Source: Pseudacidovorax sp. NFM-22 (GTDB lineage: Bacteria > Pseudomonadota > Gammaproteobacteria > Burkholderiales > Burkholderiaceae_C). Taken from it: DNA of 64,000 bases. The notes under the pieces were generated by a model. That model ran no database searches. It was given only the letters and a program-made list of their open reading frames with translations, and was not told the DNA's origin. The stretch is from positions 1-64,000 of the forward strand of contig NZ_JACBFY010000003.1 in NCBI RefSeq assembly GCF_021401245.1, in the 5' to 3' direction. Both the position numbers and the translations under genes were made by a program. Below, piece by piece: positions 42,718 through 51,369 of the stretch (positions are counted from its first letter, which is position 1; each line of letters begins with the position of its first letter).

Positions 42718-44486
42718 ATGGCGTCATCCATGGGGCCGGGCCGCTGGCCCGCGTGCTGCGCCTGGCGAGCGTCGTGGCCACCATCGGCCTGGCCGCCTGT
42801 GCCGGAACGGGCGCGGGCTCCGGCGCCAACGCCCTGCGGCGCGACACCACCTTCGGCCCGGTCGTCGGGCGCGATGACGCCACGCAGAACGGCACCTGGC
42901 GCTGGACGGGCGTGCCCTATGCGCAGCCGCCCATCGGTCCGCTGCGCTGGCGCGCGCCGCAGGCGCCGCAGCCGTGGACCGCGGTGCGCGACGCCACCCA
43001 CTTCGCCCCGGCCTGCGTCCAGACGCAGCGGCTGTACGGGCCCGGTCTGAACAACCGCTACGACGAGACCGTGGGCACTGCCCTCGGCCGTACCGTGGGG
43101 TCGGAGGACTGCCTCTACCTCAACATCTGGACGCCGGCCTCCCGCCCGGTAGCGCCGCGGCCGGTGATCGTCTTCGTCCATGGCGGCAGCAACATCAGCG
43201 GCTACACCGCCGACCCGGTCTACGACGGCGCCGCGCTGGCGCGCTCGCAGGACGCCGTGGTCGTCAGCGTCAACTACCGGCTGGGCATCTTCGGCTTCCT
43301 GGATGCGGCGCCGCTCAAGACCGGCCAGCGCGAGGAGGACTCGGGCAACTTCGCGCTGCTGGACATCGTGCAGGCGCTGGGCTTCGTGGCTGGCAACATC
43401 GCGGCCTTCGGCGGCGATCCGGAACGGGTGACGCTGATGGGCCAGTCCGCGGGCGCCGTCAACGTCGATGCGCTGATGGTCTCGCCGATGCTGGTGGCGC
43501 GTGCGCGGCCGCTGTTCCACCGTGTGGCGGCGCTGAGCGGCGGGCTGTCCACCGCGGCGACGCTGCCGCGGGGCGCCATCGCTGGGGTGCTTCCGAGGTC
43601 CGTCTGGGCCACGCGCGGAGAAGCCTTGCTGGCCGAAAGCCTGATGGCAGGCGGTCATGCGGCGAACGAAGCGCAGGCCCGTCAGCTTGCACGCGACGCC
43701 GCGCCGGCGCAGCTGGCCGCCTGGCTGCGCGCCATGCCGGCCGACACGCTGCTCGATCTGGTTCGCACCCGCCTGGCCGCCCGCGGCATGGCGGCCTCCA
43801 ACCCCATTCCCGATGGCTGGGTGCTGCCACCGGACCCGATCGCCGCGGTGCGCGCCGGCCGCTATGTGAAGGTGCCCGTGCTGGCCGGCCACGCGCGGGA
43901 CGAGACCAAGCTCTTTCCCCAGCTCTTCGCGCTGCGGCCCGACCTGGGCGGCACCAGCGGCCGGCTGCTGGACGATGCCGCCGTCTTCGCCCTGGCCCAT
44001 CGCTACGACCCGGAGGCGCCACCGCAGACCCGCATCGAGCAATGGATTCCGCCCGCCTACCTGCCCACGGACGCGCCGCGCACCGGCTTCGATGCCCGGG
44101 CGGCCGAGCTCGACCGCCTGTGGTTCACCGCCATTCGCGACGACCTGATGAATGCGCTGCAGAGCCAGCAGCGCGAGCTGTGGGCCTACGAGTTCGAATG
44201 GGACGGGCTGCCCGCGCCCTTCGACCGGATCTTCGGCGCCGCCCATGCCTTCGACCTGCCCTTCGTCTTCGGCAACTTCGGCCCCTCGCTGTTCGCCAAC
44301 ATCTCGTTCAGCCGGGCCAATGCGCCGGGGCGGCTCGCGTTGTCGCAGGCCATGATGGCGAGCCTGGGCGCCTTCGCGCGCAGCGGGGATCCCAACGTGC
44401 CAGCGCTGGACAAGGCGTGGCCGCAGTGGCCAGGACGGCTGGTCTTCGACGCCACGGCCACGGACAAAGCCATCGGCGTGCGGTGA
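42714..44486 (+). CDS. Type B carboxylesterase, lipoprotein
   Basis: A 590-residue alpha/beta-hydrolase of the carboxylesterase/lipase type B family. Lipobox LAAC gives Cys29. Family marks are GVPYAQPPIGPLRWRAPQ, SEDCLYLNIWTP, the oxyanion HGGS (156-159), GNFALLDIVQAL, and the nucleophile elbow GQSAGA with Ser245. It is likely anchored at the outer membrane or periplasmic side and would release an acid from an ester for capture by the Bug protein encoded just upstream (ATGA overlap). Last gene of the operon. Confidence 0.92.
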   Translation: MNGVIHGAGPLARVLRLASVVATIGLAACAGTGAGSGANALRRDTTFGPVVGRDDATQNGTWRWTGVPYAQPPIGPLRWRAPQAPQPWTAVRDATHFAPACVQTQRLYGPGLNNRYDETVGTALGRTVGSEDCLYLNIWTPASRPVAPRPVIVFVHGGSNISGYTADPVYDGAALARSQDAVVVSVNYRLGIFGFLDAAPLKTGQREEDSGNFALLDIVQALGFVAGNIAAFGGDPERVTLMGQSAGAVNVDALMVSPMLVARARPLFHRVAALSGGLSTAATLPRGAIAGVLPRSVWATRGEALLAESLMAGGHAANEAQARQLARDAAPAQLAAWLRAMPADTLLDLVRTRLAARGMAASNPIPDGWVLPPDPIAAVRAGRYVKVPVLAGHARDETKLFPQLFALRPDLGGTSGRLLDDAAVFALAHRYDPEAPPQTRIEQWIPPAYLPTDAPRTGFDARAAELDRLWFTAIRDDLMNALQSQQRELWAYEFEWDGLPAPFDRIFGAAHAFDLPFVFGNFGPSLFANISFSRANAPGRLALSQAMMASLGAFARSGDPNVPALDKAWPQWPGRLVFDATATDKAIGVR

Positions 44487-44515
44487 GGGCGGGCGGCGCC
44501 GGCAGCGCCGCGCCC
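44487..44515. terminator. GC hairpin between convergent operons
   Basis: GCGGCGC-CGGCA-GCGCCGC forms a 7-bp stem, extended by GGGC/GCCC after a 2-base bulge. It fills the 34-base gap between the esterase gene and the convergent CoA-transferase gene, where a bidirectional terminator is expected. No T-run follows. Confidence 0.45.
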
Positions 44516-44520
44516 GGTAC

Positions 44521-45660
44521 TCAGTCCCGCGGCCTATAGATCTGGAAGCCCAGGCCTGTCGAGCGCACCGTGGTCTCGCCCTCGTTCAGCGCCACCGTGC
44601 CGATGCAGCCGTTGTCGGCCGCCTCGCGGCTGAACTCGGCGATGGTGCGCAGCCGCGCGGCCGGGGCGCCAGCCGCGCTGATCGCCGCTTCGAGTTCGGC
44701 CGCACCGCGCGATGCGATGACGCCGGCCAGTGCCGTCTTGAGCGCAGCGGGATCCAGCGCCCGCACGAAGCTCACCGGCCCGGCCGCGTCCAGCGGCTGC
44801 GCGAAGACCGCCGGATCGCTGGCCAGATGCCCCAGCCCCAGCACCTGCAGCACGGCCAGCAGCTGGCGCGGCGTGTTCGCGCCGATGGCCAGCCATCCGT
44901 CCTCGGCCTGGAAGAAGTCGGCCGCCGGGCTGCCCGAGTAGCCCTGGTTGCCCACGCGCGGCGGCACGCTGCCGGTGGTGAGGGCATCGCAGGCCAGCGG
45001 GTACATGAGTTGCAGCGCCGCGCCGGCCATGGAGACATCGACCAGCGCACCGCGGCCACTGCGCTCGCGCTCGCACAAGGCACTGAGGATGGCCAGGGCC
45101 GCCAGCAGACCGGTGGCCGAGTCGACGACGGGAAAGCCGGTCTTGACGGGCGGATCGCCCTCGGCGCCGGCCATCCAGGCCATGCCGCTCGCGGCCTGGA
45201 TCACATGGTCGTAGGCGGGCCGTTTGCGCCATTCCTCCGCACCCCGGCCATAGCCGGAGATGGTGCAGTACAGCAGGCCCGGATGCTGCGCCTGCAGGGC
45301 CGCGTAGCCCAGGCCGAAGCCTTCGAGCACGCCGGGCCGCAGGTTGTCGACCACCACGTCGCTGGCCAGGGCCAGCGCCTCGGCCTGGCGCCGGCCGTCC
45401 TCGCTGCGCAGGTCCAGCCGGATGTGCTGCTTGCCGGCGTTGAGGGCCAGGAACTTGTCGCCGCCCTGGCCGGCCCGGCGCATCACGTCGCCGTCCAGGC
45501 TCTCGACCTTGGTGACCTGCGCGCCCAGCCGCGCCAGCAGGAAGGTGGCGAAGGGCCCGGCGATGACATGCGAGAAGTCCAGGATGCGCACGCTGGCGAG
45601 CGGGGCGAAGTCGGTCACGGGCGCGAGCGGAGCGGTGGCGGGTATGGCGGCGGTGCTCAT
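44521..45660 (-). CDS. Family III CoA-transferase (CaiB/BaiF), second copy
   Basis: A 379-residue CoA-transferase: SVRILDFSHVIAGPFATFLLARLGAQVTKVE, DLRSEDGRRQAEALA, VVDNLRPGVLEGFG and the aspartate region GFPVVDSATG (Asp180). It is shorter than and clearly distinct from the copy at 39182. Its ATG overlaps the stop of the Bug gene upstream. Both are divergent from the LysR gene at 46750, giving a minimal LysR / Bug / CoA-transferase module. Confidence 0.92.
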   Translation of the reverse strand: MSTAAIPATAPLAPVTDFAPLASVRILDFSHVIAGPFATFLLARLGAQVTKVESLDGDVMRRAGQGGDKFLALNAGKQHIRLDLRSEDGRRQAEALALASDVVVDNLRPGVLEGFGLGYAALQAQHPGLLYCTISGYGRGAEEWRKRPAYDHVIQAASGMAWMAGAEGDPPVKTGFPVVDSATGLLAALAILSALCERERSGRGALVDVSMAGAALQLMYPLACDALTTGSVPPRVGNQGYSGSPAADFFQAEDGWLAIGANTPRQLLAVLQVLGLGHLASDPAVFAQPLDAAGPVSFVRALDPAALKTALAGVIASRGAAELEAAISAAGAPAARLRTIAEFSREAADNGCIGTVALNEGETTVRSTGLGFQIYRPRD

Positions 45661-46655
45661 GAAAGGCTGATGCGGTTGCGGGTGATGAGCGTGCGGTAGC
45701 GCCCGGTCTCCTGCTCGATGAAGCGGCTGAATTCCGCAGGCGACTCGGACACGCTGGGCACCGTGCCGTCGCGCGCATAGGCGGCGCGCAGGCCCGGGTC
45801 CTGCATGGCCGTGCGCACGGCGCCGAACAGGCGCTGCACCAGAGGATCCGGAAGGCCGGGCGGTCCCCAGATGCCGGACCACGACACCAGGTTCAGGTCC
45901 TGGCGCCGCAGGGCCTCGTTGAGTGTGGGCACCTCCGGCAGGGTCGGGTCGCGTTCGCCGGCCGTGACGGCCAGGGCGCGCAGCTTGCCGTCGCGCACCG
46001 GGGGCAGGGCGGTGGAGATGACGGGGAAGGCGAACTGCGCATCGCCGCGGATCAGCGCCAACCCGATCTCCACCGAGCCGCGGTAGGGCACATGGGTGGC
46101 CTGCACGTCGGCCGCCGAGAGGAAGGCGGCCGCGAACAGATGGGCCGCGCTGCCGATGCCGCCCGAGGCGTAGTTCAGCCGGCCAGGCGCACGCCGTGCG
46201 GCCTCCAGCAGGTCTTCGACGCTGCGCAGCGGCGAATCGGCGCCCACCACCAGCAGGCAGCCGCTGGTGCCGGTGCAGCAGATGTGGCTGAAGGCCTGCG
46301 GGTCGAACTTGACCGACGGCTGCAGCAGCTTCTGCGTGACGTGGGTGGAGCTGCCCAGCAGCAGGGTGTAGCCGTCGGGCGGCTGCTGGTTCACGTACTC
46401 CGCCGCCAGGATGCCACCTGCACCCACCTTGTTCTCCAGCACCATGGCCTGGCCGAGCTGCCTGCCCAGCACGGGGCCGAGCAGTCGGGCCTGGATGTCC
46501 GGGCCGCCACCCGCGGCGTAGGGGACGATCAGCCGCACGGGCCGTTCGGGGTAGCGTGTCGCGGCCTCGGGCGCGGCCGCCAGGGCGCCGCGGCCGGCGG
46601 CCAGGCCCAGGGCGCCGAGCAGCAGCCCGCGCCGACGCAAGGGGGTCTTGTTCAT
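45657..46655 (-). CDS. Bug/TctC-type periplasmic substrate-binding protein (7)
   Basis: A 332-residue Bug protein. The ATG at 46655 follows GGAGACA and opens a Tat-like leader (LRRRGLLLGALGLAAGRGALA), then YPERPVRLIVPYAAGGGPD. The ligand loop HVPYRGSVEIGLALIRGDA departs from the usual DLLGGQV ending, and the protein holds an unusual SHICCTGTSGCLLV with three cysteines. Coupled to the CoA-transferase gene by overlap and divergent from its LysR regulator. Confidence 0.92.
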   Translation of the reverse strand: MNKTPLRRRGLLLGALGLAAGRGALAAAPEAATRYPERPVRLIVPYAAGGGPDIQARLLGPVLGRQLGQAMVLENKVGAGGILAAEYVNQQPPDGYTLLLGSSTHVTQKLLQPSVKFDPQAFSHICCTGTSGCLLVVGADSPLRSVEDLLEAARRAPGRLNYASGGIGSAAHLFAAAFLSAADVQATHVPYRGSVEIGLALIRGDAQFAFPVISTALPPVRDGKLRALAVTAGERDPTLPEVPTLNEALRRQDLNLVSWSGIWGPPGLPDPLVQRLFGAVRTAMQDPGLRAAYARDGTVPSVSESPAEFSRFIEQETGRYRTLITRNRISLS

Positions 46656-46714
46656 GGCCGGTTGTCTCCGTCGTTCGAATGCACGGATTCTGGAAGCGCG
46701 GGCCATGTCCCACA

Positions 46715-46734
46715 ATTATTGGTTTCGAAAGAAG
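46715..46734. promoter_or_regulatory. Operator-like AT-rich motif before the LysR/Bug pair
   Basis: ATTATTGGTTTCGAAAGAAG shares 14 of 20 bases with the palindrome at 39136 and contains its own TTTCGAAA palindrome. It lies 15 bases ahead of the LysR ATG at 46750 and 59 bases from the divergent Bug start. Confidence 0.4.
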
Positions 46735-46749
46735 CCATCACTGATCGAT

Positions 46750-47733
46750 ATGGCCAAGACCGACCTCCAGCCGGAGCCGACCTCCACCGCCCGCGACGAC
46801 GAGCGCCGCGCCCGGCGCATGGACCGCCTGCGCGTGCGGCACCTGCGACTGCTGCACTGGGTGGCCGAGACCGGCTCGCTGAGCGCCGCGGCCGAGCGCC
46901 TGCAGGTGAGCCAGCCGGGCGCCACCAAGATGCTGCAGGAGATCGAGGCCGCGCTGGGCGTGGGCCTGATCGAACGCAGCGCCCGCGGCGCGCGGCTGAG
47001 CCCGGCCGGCCGCGTGGCGCTGGACCGGCTGCGCGTGGCGCTCGGCGCGCTCGATGCCGCGGCAGGCGCCGATGCGGCCCTGGCGACGCCGGTGCTGCGC
47101 ATGGGCATCCTGCCGCTGGTCGCCGTGGCCGTGCTGCCCGCCGTCACTGCCGCCATCGACACCGCCGGACAACTGCCCCGGCTGGTGCTGCGCGAGGCCA
47201 ACGTGGACCAGCTCATGCGTCTGCTGCGCGATGGGGAGGTGGACTGCGTGATCGGCCGCCTCGAAGCCGGCGAGCACGCCATGGGCGACCTGCAGATCGA
47301 GCAGCTCTGGGAAGAGCGCATGGCCATCGCGGCCGCGCCCGACCATCCGCTGGTCGGCCGCCGGCGGCACACCCTGGCGGCGCTGCAGGCCGAGCGCTGG
47401 ATCCTGCCGCCGCCGGCCACCAACACGCGGCGCAACGTCGAGCGCTGGTTCCTGGAGAGCGGCCTGCAGCCACCGGCGGCGGCGGTGGAGTCGACCTCCT
47501 TCCACACCAGCCTGGCGCTGGCGGGCGCCGGCCGGCTGCTGGCCGTGGCGCCGCAGACGGCCGTCGAGCACTACCAGGCACGCGGCGTGGTGAAGGCGCT
47601 GCTGCTGCAACGGCCGCTGGCGTCGGGCCCCATGTTCTTCATCACGCGCGCCGAGCTGGCGTCACTGCCGCAGGTCGTCCAATGGCGCGCCGCGTTGGTC
47701 GGCCATGTCCGGCAGGCGGCGGGGCCGGCTTAG
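46750..47733 (+). CDS. LysR-family transcriptional regulator (CoA-transferase module 2)
   Basis: A 327-residue LysR protein: after a polar N-terminal 25 residues, the HTH reads DRLRVRHLRLLHWVAETGSLSAAAERLQVSQPG, followed by a full effector domain (LRMGILPLVAVAVLPAVT, EVDCVIGRLEAGEHA). The ATG at 46750 is chosen over in-frame ATGs at 46648 and 46705 because those would place the operator-like motif inside the coding sequence. Divergent from the Bug and CoA-transferase genes it likely controls. Confidence 0.9.
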   Translation: MAKTDLQPEPTSTARDDERRARRMDRLRVRHLRLLHWVAETGSLSAAAERLQVSQPGATKMLQEIEAALGVGLIERSARGARLSPAGRVALDRLRVALGALDAAAGADAALATPVLRMGILPLVAVAVLPAVTAAIDTAGQLPRLVLREANVDQLMRLLRDGEVDCVIGRLEAGEHAMGDLQIEQLWEERMAIAAAPDHPLVGRRRHTLAALQAERWILPPPATNTRRNVERWFLESGLQPPAAAVESTSFHTSLALAGAGRLLAVAPQTAVEHYQARGVVKALLLQRPLASGPMFFITRAELASLPQVVQWRAALVGHVRQAAGPA

Positions 47734-47779
47734 GCGAGGATGCCCGCTCCCGTCTTCACCTTCTCCGGGACAGCACCGT

Positions 47780-48787
47780 TTGGACTCCCTCACCCAGATC
47801 GTTCTCGGCGCCTCGGTCGCCGCCGTGGCCGTGCCGGCCCGCGACCGGCGCGTGGCCCTGGTCGCCGGTGCCGTGCTCGGCACGCTGCCCGACCTCGACG
47901 GCCTGCCGCTGGCCTGGATGGGCGTCGATGCCGTGACCAACGTCACCTGGCATCGCGGCCCCTCGCATTCGCTGCCGGTGCTGCTGGTGACGGGCTGGCT
48001 GATCTGGCTGCTTGCGCGGCGCTGGAGCGCGCGCGTTCGGGCAGCGCCACGCGGCTGGCTTGTCGCCATCTGGCTGGCGCTGATCACGCATCCGCTGCTG
48101 GACGCCTTCACCGTCTATGGCACGCAACTGTGGTGGCCCGCGCCCACGCCGCCTGTCATGGGCGGCAGCATGTTCATCATCGATCCGCTCTACACCTTGC
48201 CGCTGCTGGTCGCCGTGATCGTGGCGGCGGTGGCCGGTCCGCGGCCACGCGGGCAGCGCTGGCTGTCGGGCGCATTGATGCTCAGCAGCCTTTACCTGGG
48301 CTGGAGCCTGGTCGCCCAGCAGTGGGTGGACCGCGTCGCGGCACGCTCGCTGGCCGCGCAGGGCCTGCAGGACGCGCCTCGCCTCGTGGTGGCGTCGCCC
48401 TTCAACACGCTGCTGTGGCGGGTGGTAGTCATGACGCCGGATGGCTTCATGGAGGGCGAGCGGTCGCTCGTGGCCGACAGCGGTCCCATGCGCTTCACGC
48501 ACCACGCCAGCGACGTGCAGGCGCTGCAAGCCTTGTCGGAGGACGCCGCCGTGGCGCGGCTTCGCTGGTTCACCCATGGCTTCCTGAAGGCCGCGCGCGA
48601 CGGTGACGCGCTCATCGTGTCGGACCTGCGCATGGGGGCCGAGCCCGACTACAGCTTCAACTACCGCGTGGCGCGCTGGCAGGAGAGCGCCTGGCAGCCG
48701 GCGCCCCCGGCGTTGCGGGGCGGTGTCCGCGATCCGCGCGGAATGCTGGTCCGCACCTGGCAGCGCATTTGGCACACCGAGCCATGA
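47780..48787 (+). CDS. YdjM/DUF457-type membrane metal-dependent hydrolase (TTG start)
   Basis: A 335-residue membrane protein. The start is set at TTG 47780 because the family begins with (M)DSLTQIVLGA, exactly what follows; upstream codons are Arg-rich and unrelated. Family metal marks are GTLPDLDGLP, WHRGPSHSLPVLL and HPLLDAFTVYGTQ, with about five hydrophobic segments in the first 190 residues. The C-terminal 140 residues are a soluble domain. The family is described as LexA-regulated membrane hydrolases in E. coli, but no LexA box was seen here. Confidence 0.85.
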   Translation: MDSLTQIVLGASVAAVAVPARDRRVALVAGAVLGTLPDLDGLPLAWMGVDAVTNVTWHRGPSHSLPVLLVTGWLIWLLARRWSARVRAAPRGWLVAIWLALITHPLLDAFTVYGTQLWWPAPTPPVMGGSMFIIDPLYTLPLLVAVIVAAVAGPRPRGQRWLSGALMLSSLYLGWSLVAQQWVDRVAARSLAAQGLQDAPRLVVASPFNTLLWRVVVMTPDGFMEGERSLVADSGPMRFTHHASDVQALQALSEDAAVARLRWFTHGFLKAARDGDALIVSDLRMGAEPDYSFNYRVARWQESAWQPAPPALRGGVRDPRGMLVRTWQRIWHTEP

Positions 48788-48869
48788 GGGTGGACGGCCT
48801 TGATGCCGCCCACCGACGAGTCGAAGGCGCATTGCCGCAACGAGGCTGTCCGTCCGTCCCCCTCCGAGA

Positions 48870-49208
48870 ATGCCCACCGTGTACCTGCTCAAGACCTTCG
48901 GACTCTTCGTGCTCACGGCCCTGGCCGAGATCGTGGGCTGCTATCTGCCCTGGCTGTGGTTGCGGCAGGGCCGCTCGGCCTGGCTGCTGCTGCCGGCCGC
49001 GGCCAGCCTGACGCTCTTCGCCTGGTTGCTGACCCTGCATCCCACCGGAAGTGGCCGCGTGTATGCAGCCTATGGCGGCGTGTATGTGGGCGTGGCGATC
49101 CTGTGGCTCTGGCGGGTGGACGGCGTCGCGCCCACCGCCTATGACTTGGCCGGCGTCGCGCTGTGCCTGGCGGGCATGGCGGTGATCATGTTCGGCCCGC
49201 GCGCCTGA
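48870..49208 (+). CDS. ynfA: YnfA/UPF0060 small membrane protein
   Basis: A 112-residue protein with four transmembrane helices ([76 protein letters not shown]). The [14 protein letters not shown] and [16 protein letters not shown] motifs are the UPF0060 signature. The fold resembles small multidrug resistance transporters. Its 3' end overlaps the 3' end of the convergent DUF1446 gene by 23 bases. Confidence 0.95.
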   Translation: MPTVYLLKTFGLFVLTALAEIVGCYLPWLWLRQGRSAWLLLPAAASLTLFAWLLTLHPTGSGRVYAAYGGVYVGVAILWLWRVDGVAPTAYDLAGVALCLAGMAVIMFGPRA

Positions 49209-51009
49209 GCGCTTCGGCCGCCACGCTCGGCGGCACGGCGATGGGCATGTCCAGCAGCATCTGGGCCATGCCCTTGCCCAGCGGGTCCATGCGCATGGAC
49301 GAGGGACCGCCGCCGTCGAGGGCATCGTGGATCAGCAGGTTCATCGCATCCGTGCCGGGCAGGTGGTAGCGCGTGACGTGCCCGGCGGGCAGGTGCCTAA
49401 ACCAGGCCTCCACCACCGCCGGCTGCAGCGCCTGCCACAGCAGCGGCAGCCACTGCGGCCGGCGCGCCACCACGCCGATGTTCGACAGGTTGCCCTTGTC
49501 GCCGCTGCGTGCCCAGGCCAGGTCGATCAGGCGCACCGTCTCGGTGGCGGGCTCGTCGCCGGCCCAGGCAGGGGGGGCGGGCAGGGCCGGCAGGGGTGAG
49601 GGCGCCGCGCCCGCGGGAATGTCCACCGCATGCCGCACGCCTTCCAGCACGAAGCCCGGCTGCACCGCGGTCTTCTCGAGCAGGAAGGCGAAGGGCTTGA
49701 CCAGCGGCGACACCGCCGGCCGGCCGCCGCCGGGGCTGGTGGTGCCCGGCGACCATGACGTGCCGGAAGGCGCGATCTCGCGCGCGAACATGGCCAGCGC
49801 CGCCTTCTGCGGATGGTTGGCGACCACGCGCATCATCACCTCGCGTACCTGGCGGGTGCGCGACTGCGGGCCGTAGAGCGTCTCCGCGCCGATGACCTCG
49901 ATGTAGGTGGCGGTGAAGGGTGGCAGGCCCTGGGCCTGCAGGATCTCGCCGGTGCGCTCGAGGATGGCCTCGGCCGTGCGCCGCGCCTTCTTCTCGGCGT
50001 CGATGCCGATGATCACCATGCTGCCCGCGCAGCGGAAGCCGTCGAGCTGCGTGGCCGACACCTTGTAATGGGGCGTCGGCGCGCGGCCTTTGGCCGGGCT
50101 CACGTGCACGCGGTTCTCGCCCTGCTGGGTGACGCGCACTTCGCGGAAGTCGCAGCTCACCTCGGGCAGCAGGTAGGCGCCCGGGTCGCCGATCTCGTAG
50201 AGCAGCTGTTCCACCACGCCCGCGCGGATCACCTTGCCGCCGGTGCCCTCCGGCTTGGTGACGACGAAGCTGCCGTCGGCGTGGCATTCCACGATGGGGT
50301 AGCCGATGTGCGCCCAGTCCGGGATGTCCTCCCAGTCGGTGTGCAGGCCGCCGGTCGCCTGGCAGCCGCATTCGATGATGTGGCCGGCCAGGCTGCCCGA
50401 CGCGAGCAGGTCGTGCTGAGTGGCCGTCCAGCCGAACTCGTGCATCAGCGGACCCAGCGTGACCGCGCTGTCGACGCAGCGGCCGGTGATGACCACCTCG
50501 GCGCCGGCCGCGAGCGCGGCGGCGATGGGCGCGGCGCCCAGGTAGGCGTTGGCGCTCAGCACCTTGTCGGGCAGGGCCTCGCCGGTGAACATGTCGCGCA
50601 CGCCCTCGGCGCGCAGGCCGGGCATCAGGCCGCTCACGTCGTCGCCCTCGATCACGGCGATGCGCAGTGCGATGCCCTGCGCATCGGCCACGGCCTTCAG
50701 CGCCGCGGCGCAGCCGTGCGGGTTGATGCCGCCCGCATTGCTCACCACCTTGATGCCCTGGCGCTTGACCTCGGCCAGCACGGGCTTCATGGCGATGTCG
50801 ACGAAGTCGGTGGCGTAGCCCAGTTCGGGGTTCTTGGCCCGGGCCGCGGCCAGGATGGCCATGGTCGTCTCGGCCAGGTAGTCGAAGACCAGGTAGTCGA
50901 GCCGGCCGCCCTTCACGAGCTGCGGCGCGGCCACCATGCTGTCGCCCCAGAAGCCCGAGGCGCCGCCGATGCGGACCGTGCGGGGGGCGTTGTTCGGCGT
51001 GTCTGTCAT
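49186..51009 (-). CDS. AtuA-like DUF1446 protein (acyclic terpene utilisation family)
   Basis: A 607-residue protein. The DUF1446 domain fills the first 450 residues: [70 protein letters not shown] and [14 protein letters not shown]. The C-terminal domain ([20 protein letters not shown]) is the AtuA-like partner domain, here fused. In Pseudomonas the atuA gene heads the citronellol/geraniol operon; its enzymatic role is unsettled. The neighbouring carboxylase and dehydrogenase genes on the other strand make an atu-like module likely. Confidence 0.9.
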   Translation of the reverse strand: MTDTPNNAPRTVRIGGASGFWGDSMVAAPQLVKGGRLDYLVFDYLAETTMAILAAARAKNPELGYATDFVDIAMKPVLAEVKRQGIKVVSNAGGINPHGCAAALKAVADAQGIALRIAVIEGDDVSGLMPGLRAEGVRDMFTGEALPDKVLSANAYLGAAPIAAALAAGAEVVITGRCVDSAVTLGPLMHEFGWTATQHDLLASGSLAGHIIECGCQATGGLHTDWEDIPDWAHIGYPIVECHADGSFVVTKPEGTGGKVIRAGVVEQLLYEIGDPGAYLLPEVSCDFREVRVTQQGENRVHVSPAKGRAPTPHYKVSATQLDGFRCAGSMVIIGIDAEKKARRTAEAILERTGEILQAQGLPPFTATYIEVIGAETLYGPQSRTRQVREVMMRVVANHPQKAALAMFAREIAPSGTSWSPGTTSPGGGRPAVSPLVKPFAFLLEKTAVQPGFVLEGVRHAVDIPAGAAPSPLPALPAPPAWAGDEPATETVRLIDLAWARSGDKGNLSNIGVVARRPQWLPLLWQALQPAVVEAWFRHLPAGHVTRYHLPGTDAMNLLIHDALDGGGPSSMRMDPLGKGMAQMLLDMPIAVPPSVAAEALRRAGRT

Positions 51010-51098
51010 GCGCGTTTCCTTGGATAGAACCAGCTTAGCGAGAGGGGTCGCACCGGGCTTGCGCCAACTCGCTGATGTCGAGGTGGCCAGGTCTGCGC

Positions 51099-51369
51099 CC
51101 TAGGGCCTGTTAACGCTATGCAAGGGGTCGCGAAGCTCATCCCAGCCCGCCCATCAAGGCGCGCGACGCCGTGCGTGTGTCCACACGCACAAGGAGCGCA
51201 ACGCCGAGGGGCGGGCTGGGATGAGCTTCCCTTCGGGTTGCTTCGCCAAGGGGCCGTCTGCGGCGTTGCCCGCGCTTGCAAGGCCTCGGCCTTGCTGCGC
51301 GCAGGCGCCTTGCATCCAGCCCCTTGGCGAAGCAACGCGACCCCTTGAATAGCGTTAACAGGCCCTAGG
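51099..51369. mobile_element. 271-bp nested-palindrome, MITE-like element flanked by CTAG
   Basis: Outer arms 51099-51132 and 51336-51369 match in 33 of 34 positions (CCTAGGGCCTGTTAACGCTA onward). Inside are two further perfect inverted repeats, 20 bp (51133-51152 / 51209-51228) and 17 bp (51238-51254 / 51319-51335), each enclosing a smaller hairpin (51171-51190; 51278-51295). The 4-bp CTAG at both ends could be a target duplication, and the GGCCTGTT ends resemble those of IS5-group elements. No transposase is encoded. It occupies nearly all of the gap between the DUF1446 and acyl-CoA ligase genes and touches the ligase stop codon; 51010-51098 shows no gene. Confidence 0.75.
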
